Part shown: positions 52,689 to 60,767 of the stretch, piece after piece
Numbering within the stretch: position 1 is the stretch's first letter
How the letters are laid out: each line of letters begins with the position of its first letter
NCBI GenBank assembly: GCA_046052145.1
Contig: JBJOMW010000002.1
Location: 124,001-188,000, forward strand
Length of the DNA: 64,000 nucleotides
Origin: Falsiroseomonas sp046052145
Lineage (GTDB): Bacteria > Pseudomonadota > Alphaproteobacteria > Acetobacterales > Acetobacteraceae
Direction: 5' to 3'
The notes under the pieces: model-generated
Databases searched by the model: none
Told to the model about the DNA's origin: nothing
What the model saw: the letters and a program-made list of their open reading frames with translations, nothing else
Program-made: the position numbers and the translations under genes

Positions 52689-53027
52689 CGCGTCCAGGCC
52701 AAGTGGAATCGCTTGGCGACTCGGGGCATGCGGCACGGCAAGCGACAAGGCTTCTCAGGCCCGTTGCGAACAAGCGCCCGGCGAAGCTGCCGGCCCCCGA
52801 TCGCGCGGGGCCGGCGCGCGGCATCGCCGATCGGCGCGACGGTGATGGCCGCGACAATTTGACCTCCGGGCCAAACTACTTGATCTTATATTGCGTTGAA
52901 TCAGACTCGATTGCAGCGTCACCCTTCAACCTGATCCGGTTAATCCCTGGCTCACCTGCCGGCCGTCACCATGGCGTGGCAGGACTTCGTCATCCGAGCC
53001 TCAACCCACTGATGTATTTGGAAACCC
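52689..53027. other. Intergenic region of 339 bp
   Basis: No gene is supported; one open frame (52703-53041) has no recognisable features and overlaps the next gene's start. The stretch around 52870-52930 is AT-richer than its surroundings (ACTTGATCTTATATTGCG), and TATATT (52887) is a possible -10 box for the following gene. No -35 was found. Confidence 0.5.
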
Positions 53028-53573
53028 ATGTCGGATATTGATCGCGTCTTCGCGCAGCTGGGCGGCAAGCGCAGCTCTGACGGCGACCAGCGCGAACTGC
53101 GGCGAATCCCGCGCAAGGGCAACGCGGCCGGCACTCGGGTTGTCGAAGTGGTGCGCCTTCCTGCCAAGGGCGCAGCCAGCCCCGGCGGCGCTTCGCGCCA
53201 GACCGATTATCGGCTGCGTGCCGCGACCTGGGACGATGGCTTCCCGGCGAAATCCGCGCCAACGCCCTCCGTGTTTGCGCCGCCGCCTGCCGCAGACGCG
53301 CTCCCACCGGTCGTCCCCCCGGCCGCCCCCCCGGTCGTCCATGTGATGCCCGGCTGGGCCCCCAGTTCGGTGGAGCCCCAGATCAGGCCGGCGCCAGCCG
53401 CCGATGCGACGCCGCGCGCTGCGCGAACCCGCCGGACGGCGCCAGCCGTCAGCCGGCGCGTCGCCGACCCCTTCGATGCCGCGGACGATGTCGCCAATTG
53501 CCTGCGCTGCGGCTACGTCGTCGAACCGGCGCGCGAGCACCGCGGCCTCATGACCTGCGCGGCCTGCGGCTGA
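53028..53573 (+). CDS. Proline-rich protein with C-terminal zinc-ribbon-like motif
   Basis: A 181-residue protein of unknown function. The first 30 residues are charged (SDIDRVFAQLGGKRSSDGDQ). The middle is a long Pro/Ala-rich linker (FAPPPAADALPPVVPPAAPP), and the end has two Cys pairs, CLRCG and CAACG, 22 residues apart, suggesting a zinc ribbon (possibly rubredoxin-like). The shape suggests a flexible scaffold or nucleic-acid/protein-binding factor. It stands alone between the molybdoenzyme and Bug genes. No family was recognised. Confidence 0.72.
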   Translation: MSDIDRVFAQLGGKRSSDGDQRELRRIPRKGNAAGTRVVEVVRLPAKGAASPGGASRQTDYRLRAATWDDGFPAKSAPTPSVFAPPPAADALPPVVPPAAPPVVHVMPGWAPSSVEPQIRPAPAADATPRAARTRRTAPAVSRRVADPFDAADDVANCLRCGYVVEPAREHRGLMTCAACG

Positions 53574-53725
53574 CCACGGCGTAGCACCAGGCTCCCGCTC
53601 CGCCCCACGCCGCCCAACGAGATGGCCGATGGCCCGCTTCCCTTGGGGGCGGCCCGTGGTGCAGGATTGCACATCGACAATGATGGCCGCTTCAACGGCC
53701 GGATCCACCGCACAGGGAGGCGGAT

Positions 53726-54700
53726 ATGAGCATCACACGTCGGGCGCTGCTGGGCAGCGCGCTGGCCGCGCCCTTCATCGGCACGCAGGCCTTCGGTCAA
53801 GGCTTCCCGAGCCGTCCGCTCACCATCCTGATCCCCTTCGCGGCTGGCGGGCCAACGGACATGATCGGCCGCCTGCTGGCCGAGGGCATGTCGCGCGAAC
53901 TCGGCCAGCCGGTGGCCGCCGAGAACGCGACCGGCGCGGGGGGTACCATCGCGGCCGCGCGGCTCGCACAGTCGCGCCCCGACGGGCACACGCTGATGAT
54001 CCACCATATCGGCCTGGCCGCGGCGGCGACGCTCTACCGGCAACTGCCGTTCAACATCGAGCGCGGCTTCGCGCCGCTCGGCGTCGTGTCCCACACCGGG
54101 ATGGCACTGGTGGCACGACCGGATTTCCCGGCGCGCGACCTGCCCGGCTACATCGCCGTGCTGCGCGAGCAGGGCGACCGGCTGAACCTCGGCCATGCCG
54201 GGCTCGGCGGCTCGAACCAGCTGTGCGGCATGCTGCTGCAGCATGCGGCCGGCCGCGCCGCCACCTCCATCGTCTTCCGCGGCAGCGCGCCGGCGATGAC
54301 GGAGATGATGGCCGGGCGGCTCGACCTGTCGTGTGAGCAGGCGACGGTCGTGGCCCCCCTGGTGCGCGACGGGCGCATCAAGGCCTTCGGCGTGACGCTG
54401 CCCGAGCGCATCCCGGGCTTCGATGTGCCGACAGCGCGCGAGCAGGGCGTGGACCTCATCATGTCCGCCTGGCACGGGCTCTATGCCGTGGCCGGCACGC
54501 CGCCCGAGATCCAGCAGCGCCTGGCCACGGCCATGCGCGCGGCGCTGCGCGACGAAAGGCTGCGCCAGCGCTTCGCCGAAACGCTGACGACAGTCGCCAC
54601 CGAAGCCGAGGCGACGCCCGCCCATCATGCGCAGTTCCTCGCGAGCGAGATCACGCGGTTGCGGCCGCTGATCCTGGCGGCTGGCCAGTTCGCCGACTGA
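53726..54700 (+). CDS. Bug-family tripartite tricarboxylate transporter substrate-binding protein
   Basis: A 324-residue periplasmic receptor. Signal peptide (SITRRALLGSALAAPFIGT after Met, twin-arginine-like), then FPSRPLTILIPFAAGGPTDM, ENATGAGGTIAA, QSRPDGHTLMIHH and LNLGHAGLGGSNQLCG, the family pattern. Start at 53726; an upstream frame from 53629 is not coding. The isochorismatase-type gene 61 bases downstream may process the imported compound. No transporter permease is adjacent. Confidence 0.9.
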   Translation: MSITRRALLGSALAAPFIGTQAFGQGFPSRPLTILIPFAAGGPTDMIGRLLAEGMSRELGQPVAAENATGAGGTIAAARLAQSRPDGHTLMIHHIGLAAAATLYRQLPFNIERGFAPLGVVSHTGMALVARPDFPARDLPGYIAVLREQGDRLNLGHAGLGGSNQLCGMLLQHAAGRAATSIVFRGSAPAMTEMMAGRLDLSCEQATVVAPLVRDGRIKAFGVTLPERIPGFDVPTAREQGVDLIMSAWHGLYAVAGTPPEIQQRLATAMRAALRDERLRQRFAETLTTVATEAEATPAHHAQFLASEITRLRPLILAAGQFAD

Positions 54701-54761
54701 ACGCTGCCCCGGCAGGTCCGCTGCCCCCGCGGCGGGCCTGCCATCGGCGGAGCATGCGCGG

Positions 54762-55442
54762 ATGAAACCCTGGGACGACGTCATCCCCGAGGAGGAGCGG
54801 CAGCTCTATCGCGCCGCCGGCTTCGGGCGCCGCGCCGGGCTTGGCACGAAGCCGGCGCTGCTCGTCATCGATGTGCAGTACCGGACCGTCGGAACCCACC
54901 CGCGCCCGCTGCGGGACGCGATCGCAGAATTCCCGACCTCCTGCGGCGAGCGGGGCTGGGCCGCCGTCGCGCAGATCGCCAGGCTACTCACCCTGTTCCG
55001 GGAGAAGCGCTGGCCGGTGCTCTACCCGCATGTCGCGCCGAAGCAGGGCCACGATGCCGGCCGCCTGGCGGAGAAGGTGCCGGCCATGTTCGCGGTGCCG
55101 CCGCATGGCTACGACTTCGTCGCCGAGGTGGCGCCGGAGCCCGACGACATCCTGCTGCCCAAAAAGCATCCGAGCGCCTTCTTCGGCACGCCGTTGGCAA
55201 GCCATCTGGTGGATCTCGGCACCGACACGCTGGTCGTGGCGGGCTGCACCACCAGCGGCTGCGTGCGCGCCTCCGTCGTGGATGCCTTCTCCTACAATTT
55301 CCGCGTCATGGTGCCGAGCGATGCGGTCTATGACCGCGGCGCCACCTCGCATGCCGTGAACCTGTTCGACATGGCCGAGAAATATGCGGATGTGATGACG
55401 ACCGAGGCCTGCGAGGCAGCGCTGCGCGGCCTTCCGGCCTAG
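54762..55442 (+). CDS. Isochorismatase-family cysteine hydrolase
   Basis: A 226-residue hydrolase. The triad residues are Asp in ALLVIDVQYR, Lys in LPKKHPSAFFGT and Cys in VVAGCTTSGCVRASVVDAF. The non-proline cis-peptide region precedes the Cys as usual. Relatives include N-carbamoylsarcosine amidase and other amidases; the substrate is not known. Its stop codon TAG forms part of the following palindromic repeat. Confidence 0.88.
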   Translation: MKPWDDVIPEEERQLYRAAGFGRRAGLGTKPALLVIDVQYRTVGTHPRPLRDAIAEFPTSCGERGWAAVAQIARLLTLFREKRWPVLYPHVAPKQGHDAGRLAEKVPAMFAVPPHGYDFVAEVAPEPDDILLPKKHPSAFFGTPLASHLVDLGTDTLVVAGCTTSGCVRASVVDAFSYNFRVMVPSDAVYDRGATSHAVNLFDMAEKYADVMTTEACEAALRGLPA

Positions 55443-55490
55443 AGCAATATGCGTTCAGATGGAAACATCTGAACGCATTTCTTGCTCTAG
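55439..55490. repeat. CTAG-ended palindromic element, copy 1
   Basis: CTAGAGCAA, then ATGCGTTCAGATG, a GAAA loop and the complement CATCTGAACGCAT, ending TTGCTCTAG. The two arms differ only by a small bulge (TA versus GAA-type insertion). It starts inside the stop codon of the plus-strand hydrolase and lies between convergent genes, so it may also terminate transcription. Similar CTAGAGCA palindromes are dispersed in many alphaproteobacterial genomes. Confidence 0.8.
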
Positions 55491-55502
55491 ATTCAATGAC
55501 TT

Positions 55503-55544
55503 CTAGAGCACGAGCTGCGTTCAAGTGAACGCAGCGTGCTCTAG
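55503..55544. repeat. CTAG-ended palindromic element, copy 2
   Basis: CTAGAGCACGAGCTGCGTTC pairs with GAACGCAGCGTGCTCTAG around a short centre. Ends and core (GCGTTCA) match copy 1, 12 bases away. A 2-nt bulge is present in one arm, as in copy 1. Confidence 0.8.
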
Positions 55545-55589
55545 GCTGGCGTCCTGCGCGGCGCGGGCCGAAGGCGGCCGCGCCGGGTC

Positions 55590-56192
55590 TCAGCGATGCG
55601 CGAGGTAATGCGCGATCGCGCGGATATCGTCATCCGACATGCCGAACATCACGGCATTCATCTGCGTGTCGGTGCCGACGCGCTGATTGTCGCGATACTC
55701 GATCAGCGTGTGGACCAGGAAATCCTCGCGCTGATGGTTGATGCGCGGCACCTGGGCACGGCCGGCATAGCTCGGCAGGTGGCAGACATTGCAGTTGCGC
55801 TGCACCGAAATCTGCGCGCCACGCGCCGCCAGCGCCGCATCATGCGCGCCGCGCTCCGGATCGGGCGCCGACGGATAGGCCGCGAAATAGGCAGCGATGT
55901 CCTCCACTTGCTGATCCGTCAGGCCCCGCACCGGCTCGGCCATCGCGGGCACCGGGCGCAGCCCTTCGCGGAACAGGATCAGCTGCAGGGTCAGGAAATG
56001 CGGCTGCTGCCCGGCGAGGGACGGCATCAGCGGCACGCCAGAGACGCCGCGCTCGCCATGGCAGGCGGCGCAGTTCCGCTCCTCGGCCAGCGCTGCGCCG
56101 CGGCGTGCATCCTGCGCGGAAGCGGGTGCAGCGGTGGACACGAAAAAGGCGGCGGCCATCACGGCCGCCGCCAGGGTCACACGCAGTCGCAT
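55590..56192 (-). CDS. Dihaem cytochrome c (c4-like)
   Basis: An exported 200-residue cytochrome: signal peptide (RLRVTLAAAVMAAAFFVSTA after Met), haem sites CAACH and CNVCH, and two similar halves, as in cytochrome c4. GVSGVPLMPSLAGQQPHFL supplies the distal methionine region in the first half and AQVPRINHQREDFLVHTL the matching part of the second. Start at 56192 overlaps the dehydrogenase stop as TGATG. It probably accepts electrons from the PQQ-dependent dehydrogenase. Confidence 0.9.
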   Translation of the reverse strand: MRLRVTLAAAVMAAAFFVSTAAPASAQDARRGAALAEERNCAACHGERGVSGVPLMPSLAGQQPHFLTLQLILFREGLRPVPAMAEPVRGLTDQQVEDIAAYFAAYPSAPDPERGAHDAALAARGAQISVQRNCNVCHLPSYAGRAQVPRINHQREDFLVHTLIEYRDNQRVGTDTQMNAVMFGMSDDDIRAIAHYLAHR

Positions 56193-57388
56193 CACCGGCG
56201 GGCGGTGACGCGGTAGATCGCGCCGTTCTCCTCGTCGGAGATCAGCAGCGCGCCATCCGGCATGGTCAGCAGCCCCGCGGGGCGGCCGAGGAAGCGCTGG
56301 TTGGCGTCGTCGCGCAGCCCGGTCAGGAAGGGCTCCTTCACCAGGCGCCCGCCCTCGTCGCGCACGACGACGACCTCGAAGCCCGACAGGCGCGGGCGGT
56401 TCCAGGACCCGCGCAGCGCGATGAACATCGCGTTGCGGTAGCGCTCGGGGAAGGCCGTGCCGGTGTAGAAATGCGTGCCGATCGGTGCGACATGCGGGCC
56501 GAGCAGCATCGCCGGCGGCGGGAATTCGCTGCACTGGCGCCCATTCACCGCCGGATCCTGGAAGCCGCCATGGCACCAGGGGAAGCCGTGATGCTCGCCG
56601 CGGCGGATATTCACATGCAGCGTGTCAGAGGGCATGTCGCCGCCAGCCCAGTCACGCGCATGGTTGGTGAACCACAGCTGGCGGGTGGTGGGATGGAAGT
56701 CGAAGCCCACCGAGTTGCGCACGCCGCGCGCCTCGATGCGGCGGTCGGAGCCGTCGGGGTTGAAGCTCGCGATCAGCGCATAGCGCTCGCCATCGGTGTC
56801 GCAGATGTTGCAGGGCACGCCGCGCGGCACATAGAGCCGCCCGTCGGGGCCGAACTGGATATGCGTCCAGCCATGATGCGGCGCTTCCGGCAGGTTGAAG
56901 GCCGCCGTCATGTCCACGGGCTGCGGGTTCGTCAGGTTCGCCTCGACATTGTCGATGCGCAGCATGCGGTTGATGGCAGAGATGTAGAGCGAGCCGTCCC
57001 GCATCGCGAGGCCGGAGGGCTGGCTCAGCCCCTGCATCAGCGTGCTGACCTGGCGCTCCGTGCCGGTGTCGCGCACGGCATAGACGCGCCCGATGCCGCG
57101 GGTGCCGACGAAGATCGTGCCATTCGGGCCGCGCACCATGACGCGCGCGCCAGGCAGGCCATGCGCCCAGAGCTCCACCTGGAAGCCTTCCGGCACGCGG
57201 AGCGCGGAGACCGGGATGCGGTCCACAGGCGTCGCCGTCAGGCGCGGCGGATGCGGGGCGAGCGGGGAATTGGCCATCTCGGCCGGGCGGCCCTGCGCCC
57301 AGGCGGGCGGAGCCGGCGGGGCGCCTTGCGCGAGGGCAAGGCCGGGAAAGGCGGCCAGGGCCGCGGCGATGATATGGCGACGAAACAC
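56192..57388 (-). CDS. PQQ-dependent sugar dehydrogenase (sorbosone/glucose-type)
   Basis: Six-bladed beta-propeller quinoprotein of 398 residues in the soluble glucose/sorbosone dehydrogenase family. The GTG at 57388 gives a signal peptide (FRRHIIAAALAAFPGLALA after the initiator). Motifs include NGTIFVGTRGIGRVY, PSGLAMRDGSLYISAINR, GRLYVPRGVPCNICD, RGVRNSVGFDFHP (active-site His/Arg region), and CHGGFQDP. A longer frame to 57622 overlaps pqqE. It lies after the pqq operon and is coupled to the cytochrome c gene. Substrate unknown. Confidence 0.88.
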   Translation of the reverse strand: MFRRHIIAAALAAFPGLALAQGAPPAPPAWAQGRPAEMANSPLAPHPPRLTATPVDRIPVSALRVPEGFQVELWAHGLPGARVMVRGPNGTIFVGTRGIGRVYAVRDTGTERQVSTLMQGLSQPSGLAMRDGSLYISAINRMLRIDNVEANLTNPQPVDMTAAFNLPEAPHHGWTHIQFGPDGRLYVPRGVPCNICDTDGERYALIASFNPDGSDRRIEARGVRNSVGFDFHPTTRQLWFTNHARDWAGGDMPSDTLHVNIRRGEHHGFPWCHGGFQDPAVNGRQCSEFPPPAMLLGPHVAPIGTHFYTGTAFPERYRNAMFIALRGSWNRPRLSGFEVVVVRDEGGRLVKEPFLTGLRDDANQRFLGRPAGLLTMPDGALLISDEENGAIYRVTARR

Positions 57389-57512
57389 GGACGCTGTTCT
57401 CCCGGGTTGTTGATTTCCCCGGATTGAAAGATGACGCCGTGATTTCGGCAAGATGGGTGGCGTGTTATTTTTCGCGGCCTTGCCCCAAATCGGCGGCCGA
57501 CACGCCGCCCCT

Positions 57513-58583
57513 TCAGTCGAAAGCGCGGTACCGGAACGCCGTCGTGCCGGCCTCGGCCACCGCGGCCGCCAGCATTCCGTGATGGGGCGAAAGAGCGCAG
57601 GCCGGATCGGTGCTCGCCGCATCGCCGGTCAGCGCGAAGGCCTGGCAACGACAGCCGCCCCAATCCTTCTCCGCATGCGCGCAGCCCTGGCAGGGCGCGG
57701 GCATCCAGCCGGTGCCGCGGAAGCGGTTGAACGCCTCCGCATGGTGCCAGGCATCGTGCAGCGACACGTCCCGCACATTCGGGAACTCCATCCCAGCGAT
57801 CGATTCGGCCGCGTGGCAGGGCAGCACGCGCCCGGCCGGGGACACGGCCAGGAAGCGGCTGCCCCAACCGCCCATGCAGGCCTTCGGCCGCGCCGCGTGG
57901 TAGTCGGGCACGACATAGTCGATGACCAGCCGCCCGCGATGCGCGGTGCGTGCGGTGTCCACCACTTGCGTCGCCGTCTCCAGCTGCGCGCGCGTCGGCA
58001 GCAGCGCGTCGCGATTCGCCAACGCCCAGCCATAATACTGGACATGCGCGACCTCGATCCGCTCCGCCCCCCAGGCGAGGGCGAGTTCGATCAGGGCGGG
58101 CAGATTGTGCAGGTTCTGGCGATGCACGACGGCGTTCAGAGTCAGCGGCAGCCCGGCCTCGCGCACCAGCCGCGCGGCCTCCGCCTTGCGGGCCTGGGCG
58201 CCCTTCATGCCGCCGATCCGCTCCGCCCCGGCTTCCTCGGCGTCCTGCACGGAGAGCTGGACGTGATCGAGACCCGCGGCCACGAGACGCGCCATCAGCG
58301 CGGCATCCAGAAGCACGCCAGCGGTGATGAGGTTGGTGTAGAGCCCGGCCTCATGCGCCGCCGCGACAATCTCCACGATGTCGCGCCGCGCCGTCGGCTC
58401 TCCGCCCGAGAGGTGGAGCTGCAGGCAACCGAGTGCGGCGGCTTCGCGGAACACACGCGCCCATTCGGCGGTGGAGAGTTCCGCACTCGCCCGCGACAGC
58501 TCGACCGGGTTGGAGCAATAGGGGCAGCGCAGCGGGCAGCGATGCGTGAGTTCGGCCAGCAGGGCGAGCGGCGCGTTCACCAC
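57513..58583 (-). CDS. pqqE: PQQ biosynthesis radical SAM enzyme PqqE
   Basis: Radical SAM protein of about 356 residues that links Glu and Tyr side chains of PqqA. The SAM cluster motif is CPLRCPYC; auxiliary (SPASM) cysteines are in CMGGWGSRF, VLPC, CQGC and CRCQA-to-DPAC. Two adjacent GTGs (58583 and 58580) could start it; the second overlaps the pqqD stop as GTGA. The N-terminal ALLAELTHRCP is family-typical. Confidence 0.95.
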   Translation of the reverse strand: MVNAPLALLAELTHRCPLRCPYCSNPVELSRASAELSTAEWARVFREAAALGCLQLHLSGGEPTARRDIVEIVAAAHEAGLYTNLITAGVLLDAALMARLVAAGLDHVQLSVQDAEEAGAERIGGMKGAQARKAEAARLVREAGLPLTLNAVVHRQNLHNLPALIELALAWGAERIEVAHVQYYGWALANRDALLPTRAQLETATQVVDTARTAHRGRLVIDYVVPDYHAARPKACMGGWGSRFLAVSPAGRVLPCHAAESIAGMEFPNVRDVSLHDAWHHAEAFNRFRGTGWMPAPCQGCAHAEKDWGGCRCQAFALTGDAASTDPACALSPHHGMLAAAVAEAGTTAFRYRAFD

Positions 58584-58834
58584 GCGAGTGCGCCTTTGGC
58601 GACGAGATCTTCGAGCATCGGGCGAACGTCGGCCGCGATCTCCTCGCGCGGGGCGTCGAACTTCGCCGCCAGCGCATCTAGAATCGCCTCCACATCGCGC
58701 GCGCCGTCCACCAGCCGCAGGACCTCGAGCGCGGTTTCGTCGGGCACGAACATGCGCTCCGGCGCCATCACCACCCAGCGGCCGCGCGCCTTGTCCTCAT
58801 GCAGGCGCACACCGCGGGCGAAGCGCGGAATCAT
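58577..58834 (-). CDS. pqqD: PQQ peptide chaperone PqqD
   Basis: An 85-residue chaperone that holds PqqA for PqqE. PRFARGVRLHEDKARGRWV, MFVPDETALEVLRLVDG and VRPMLEDLVAKGAL match the family. Overlaps pqqC by 4 nt and pqqE by 4-7 nt. Confidence 0.94.
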   Translation of the reverse strand: MIPRFARGVRLHEDKARGRWVVMAPERMFVPDETALEVLRLVDGARDVEAILDALAAKFDAPREEIAADVRPMLEDLVAKGALAW

Positions 58835-59571
58835 CGCGCGTGCCCTTCCGGAATGAAGGCGCCGGGCGGCGGCAGGCCAGGCGCGACATAGGCGAAGTGC
58901 AGCGCATCAAGCTGCGCCCAGAGTAGGTTGCACTTGAAGCGCAGCGCAGCCAGCACCGCTTCCTGCTTCTCCGCCGTGTCGGCGTAGCGCTTCACATAAT
59001 CCAGCGCGAAGGCGACATCCTGCGGCGCCTGGGTCAGGCGCGGCTTGAAATAGGCCAGCGTCGCCTCGGTGACGAAGTCGTAGTTGCGCAGCATCCCCGA
59101 CACGCGCTGGGAGATGATGTTGGGCGAGAACATCTCCGTCAGCGAGGACGCGATCGCCTCCAGCAGCGACTGCTCCCGCACGAAGCGCACATAGGCATCC
59201 ACCGCGAAGCGCGTGGCCGGCAGCAGCCCGCGCAGAGAAACGACGTAGTCGCGATCAAGGCCAAGCCCGTCGGTGAGCGCCAGCCAGCGCTCGATGCCGC
59301 CCGGATGCACGCCGTCGCCGTCATGGTCCTCGAGCCGCCGGCGCCATTCGCGGCGCAGCTCCGGCGTCGGCAGGCGCGCGAGCAGGGACGCATCCTTCGC
59401 CGGGATCGAAGCCTGGTAGTAGTAGCGGTTGAGCGCCCAGGCCTGGACCTGGCCCTTGGTCAGCTTCCCGCCATGCAGCAGGTGATGGAACGGGTGGTGG
59501 ATGTGGTAGCGCTCGGCACCAATCGCCTGCAGCGCAGCTTCCAACTCGTCGGGGGTCATCAGGGCGGTCAC
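58831..59571 (-). CDS. pqqC: Pyrroloquinoline-quinone synthase PqqC
   Basis: Cofactorless oxidase for the last step of PQQ synthesis, 246 residues. Motifs: YHIHHPFHHLLHGGKLTKG, NRYYYQASIPAKDA, RLEDHDGDG, and LYWxxLD-like end (NLLWAQLDALHFAYV). The GTG at 59571 gives TALMTPDELEAAL, which fits relatives, and overlaps the pqqB stop as GTGA with GGAG upstream; the ATG at 59559 is the alternative. Confidence 0.94.
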   Translation of the reverse strand: MTALMTPDELEAALQAIGAERYHIHHPFHHLLHGGKLTKGQVQAWALNRYYYQASIPAKDASLLARLPTPELRREWRRRLEDHDGDGVHPGGIERWLALTDGLGLDRDYVVSLRGLLPATRFAVDAYVRFVREQSLLEAIASSLTEMFSPNIISQRVSGMLRNYDFVTEATLAYFKPRLTQAPQDVAFALDYVKRYADTAEKQEAVLAALRFKCNLLWAQLDALHFAYVAPGLPPPGAFIPEGHAR

Positions 59572-60470
59572 AGGACCAGCTCCATTCCATCCTCCCCCAC
59601 CTCCCACCCGGAAGCGGCGAGGTGCGCGCGCTCCGGGCTGTCGGCTAGCAGGGCAGGGTTCGTGTTGTTGATATGGACGAAGATGCGCCGCTGCGCGGCG
59701 ATCTGCGCGAATTCCTCCAGCGTGCCGCCAGGCCCGGTCATCGGCATGTGGCCCATCCGCCGCCCGGTCTTCGGCCCGGCGCCGAGGCGGATCATCTCCT
59801 CGTCATCGAAGAGCGTGCCGTCGAACATCACGCAATCCGCCCCCTGCAGCCGACTACGAAGGTCGTCGGTCATGCGCGCGCAGCCGGGGATGTAGTGCAG
59901 CACCCCGCCACCGGCCGAGAGCGCGAGGCCCAGCGCCTCCCCATCCTCGGCCAGGCCCGGATCGCCCCCCTGCTCGGCAAAGAGCGGCACCTTGCCGGGT
60001 ACCGCATAGGCGGTGACGCTGACGCCGCAGACCTCGAACGGGACATCGGCGGGCATGGCCTGCCGCCGCACGGCATCGGGCGCCAGCACACGGAAGATCG
60101 GATTGCTGTCGAGCACATCGAGCGTCGGCGCCGCCGCATGCAACGAGAAGCCGTGCCGTTCGCGGAGATGAAGCAAGCCCATCACCGCATCCACCTCGGC
60201 GCCAGTGAGAACAACGGCTGCAATGGGCGAGTTGCGCAACCTGTCGGGCCGGGGGTGCAGCGCCGGGGTCGCGGCAATCTGCTGGCGGAGATCAGGGCTG
60301 GCATTCACCAGCACCCAGCGCTCCCCATCGGCGGAGACGGCGAGGCTCGCCTGGGTCCGCGGGGGTGCTGCCGGATCACCGGCGCGGGCCCTGCGGCAAC
60401 CGGCGCCGGCCGAGTTCCATTGCGGGAACCCGCCACCGGCACCAGCGCCGAGAATGATCGCCCGGAGCAT
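59568..60470 (-). CDS. pqqB: PQQ biosynthesis protein PqqB
   Basis: Metallo-beta-lactamase-fold protein of 300 residues thought to hydroxylate a tyrosine-derived part of the precursor. Starts LRAIILGAGAGGGFPQWNSA; ARTQASLAV-type segment (PRTQASLAVSADGERWVL), NASPDLRQQI, VMFDGTLFDDEEMI and HMPMTGPGGTLEEF follow. The N-terminal Cys cluster and the DH metal motif known from Pseudomonas PqqB are altered (QWNSAGAGC; EVDAVMGLL). Confidence 0.93.
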   Translation of the reverse strand: MLRAIILGAGAGGGFPQWNSAGAGCRRARAGDPAAPPRTQASLAVSADGERWVLVNASPDLRQQIAATPALHPRPDRLRNSPIAAVVLTGAEVDAVMGLLHLRERHGFSLHAAAPTLDVLDSNPIFRVLAPDAVRRQAMPADVPFEVCGVSVTAYAVPGKVPLFAEQGGDPGLAEDGEALGLALSAGGGVLHYIPGCARMTDDLRSRLQGADCVMFDGTLFDDEEMIRLGAGPKTGRRMGHMPMTGPGGTLEEFAQIAAQRRIFVHINNTNPALLADSPERAHLAASGWEVGEDGMELVL

Positions 60471-60494
60471 GGAGTCCGGCCCCGGGCAGGCGCT

Positions 60495-60575
60495 TCAGCC
60501 GATCTCGGCCGAGGCGTAGGAGTTGATCTCGAGCGCGAGGGAGACCTCGACAAGCTTCGGCTTCTTCCAGGACAT
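60495..60575 (-). CDS. pqqA: PQQ precursor peptide PqqA
   Basis: A 26-residue precursor beginning MSWKKPKLVEV and containing the invariant Glu-x3-Tyr pair in LEINSYASAEIG, the residues that become PQQ. A GGAGG site lies 8 bases before the ATG at 60575. First gene of the pqqABCDE operon; 24 bases before pqqB. Too short for ordinary gene prediction. Confidence 0.94.
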   Translation of the reverse strand: MSWKKPKLVEVSLALEINSYASAEIG

Positions 60576-60736
60576 GCTTCGTTCCTCCGACATGGCCGGC
60601 CAAGCGCCGACCCCACAAACATGATGAATGCCGCGCAATCCATCAAGCCGGCTTCGCCATCAATCGGCATGACCATCCGCGCCTGACGGCAATGTGCCGA
60701 AATCCTTGGGGCGGCGTAGCTTTATGACAATCTGGG

Positions 60737-60761
60737 GCGGAAGGGGCTACGCCCCTCCCGC
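60737..60761 (-). terminator. Terminator-like hairpin after alaS
   Basis: On the minus strand GCGGGAGGGGC pairs with GCCCCTTCCGC (one G-T wobble, 11 bp) around GTA, starting a few bases beyond the alaS stop. No long U-tract. Confidence 0.6.
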
Positions 60762-60767
60762 TAAGCC

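Noticed and set aside
52703..53041. 112-codon open frame between the molybdoenzyme and proline-rich genes
   Set aside because: No ribosome site or motif, and it overlaps the better-supported start at 53028.
59568..60470. PqqB as an inactive variant because of missing Cys cluster and DH motif
   Set aside because: The changes are real relative to Pseudomonas PqqB, but as far as I recall similar forms occur in alphaproteobacteria; the operon is otherwise complete, so loss of function is not supported.
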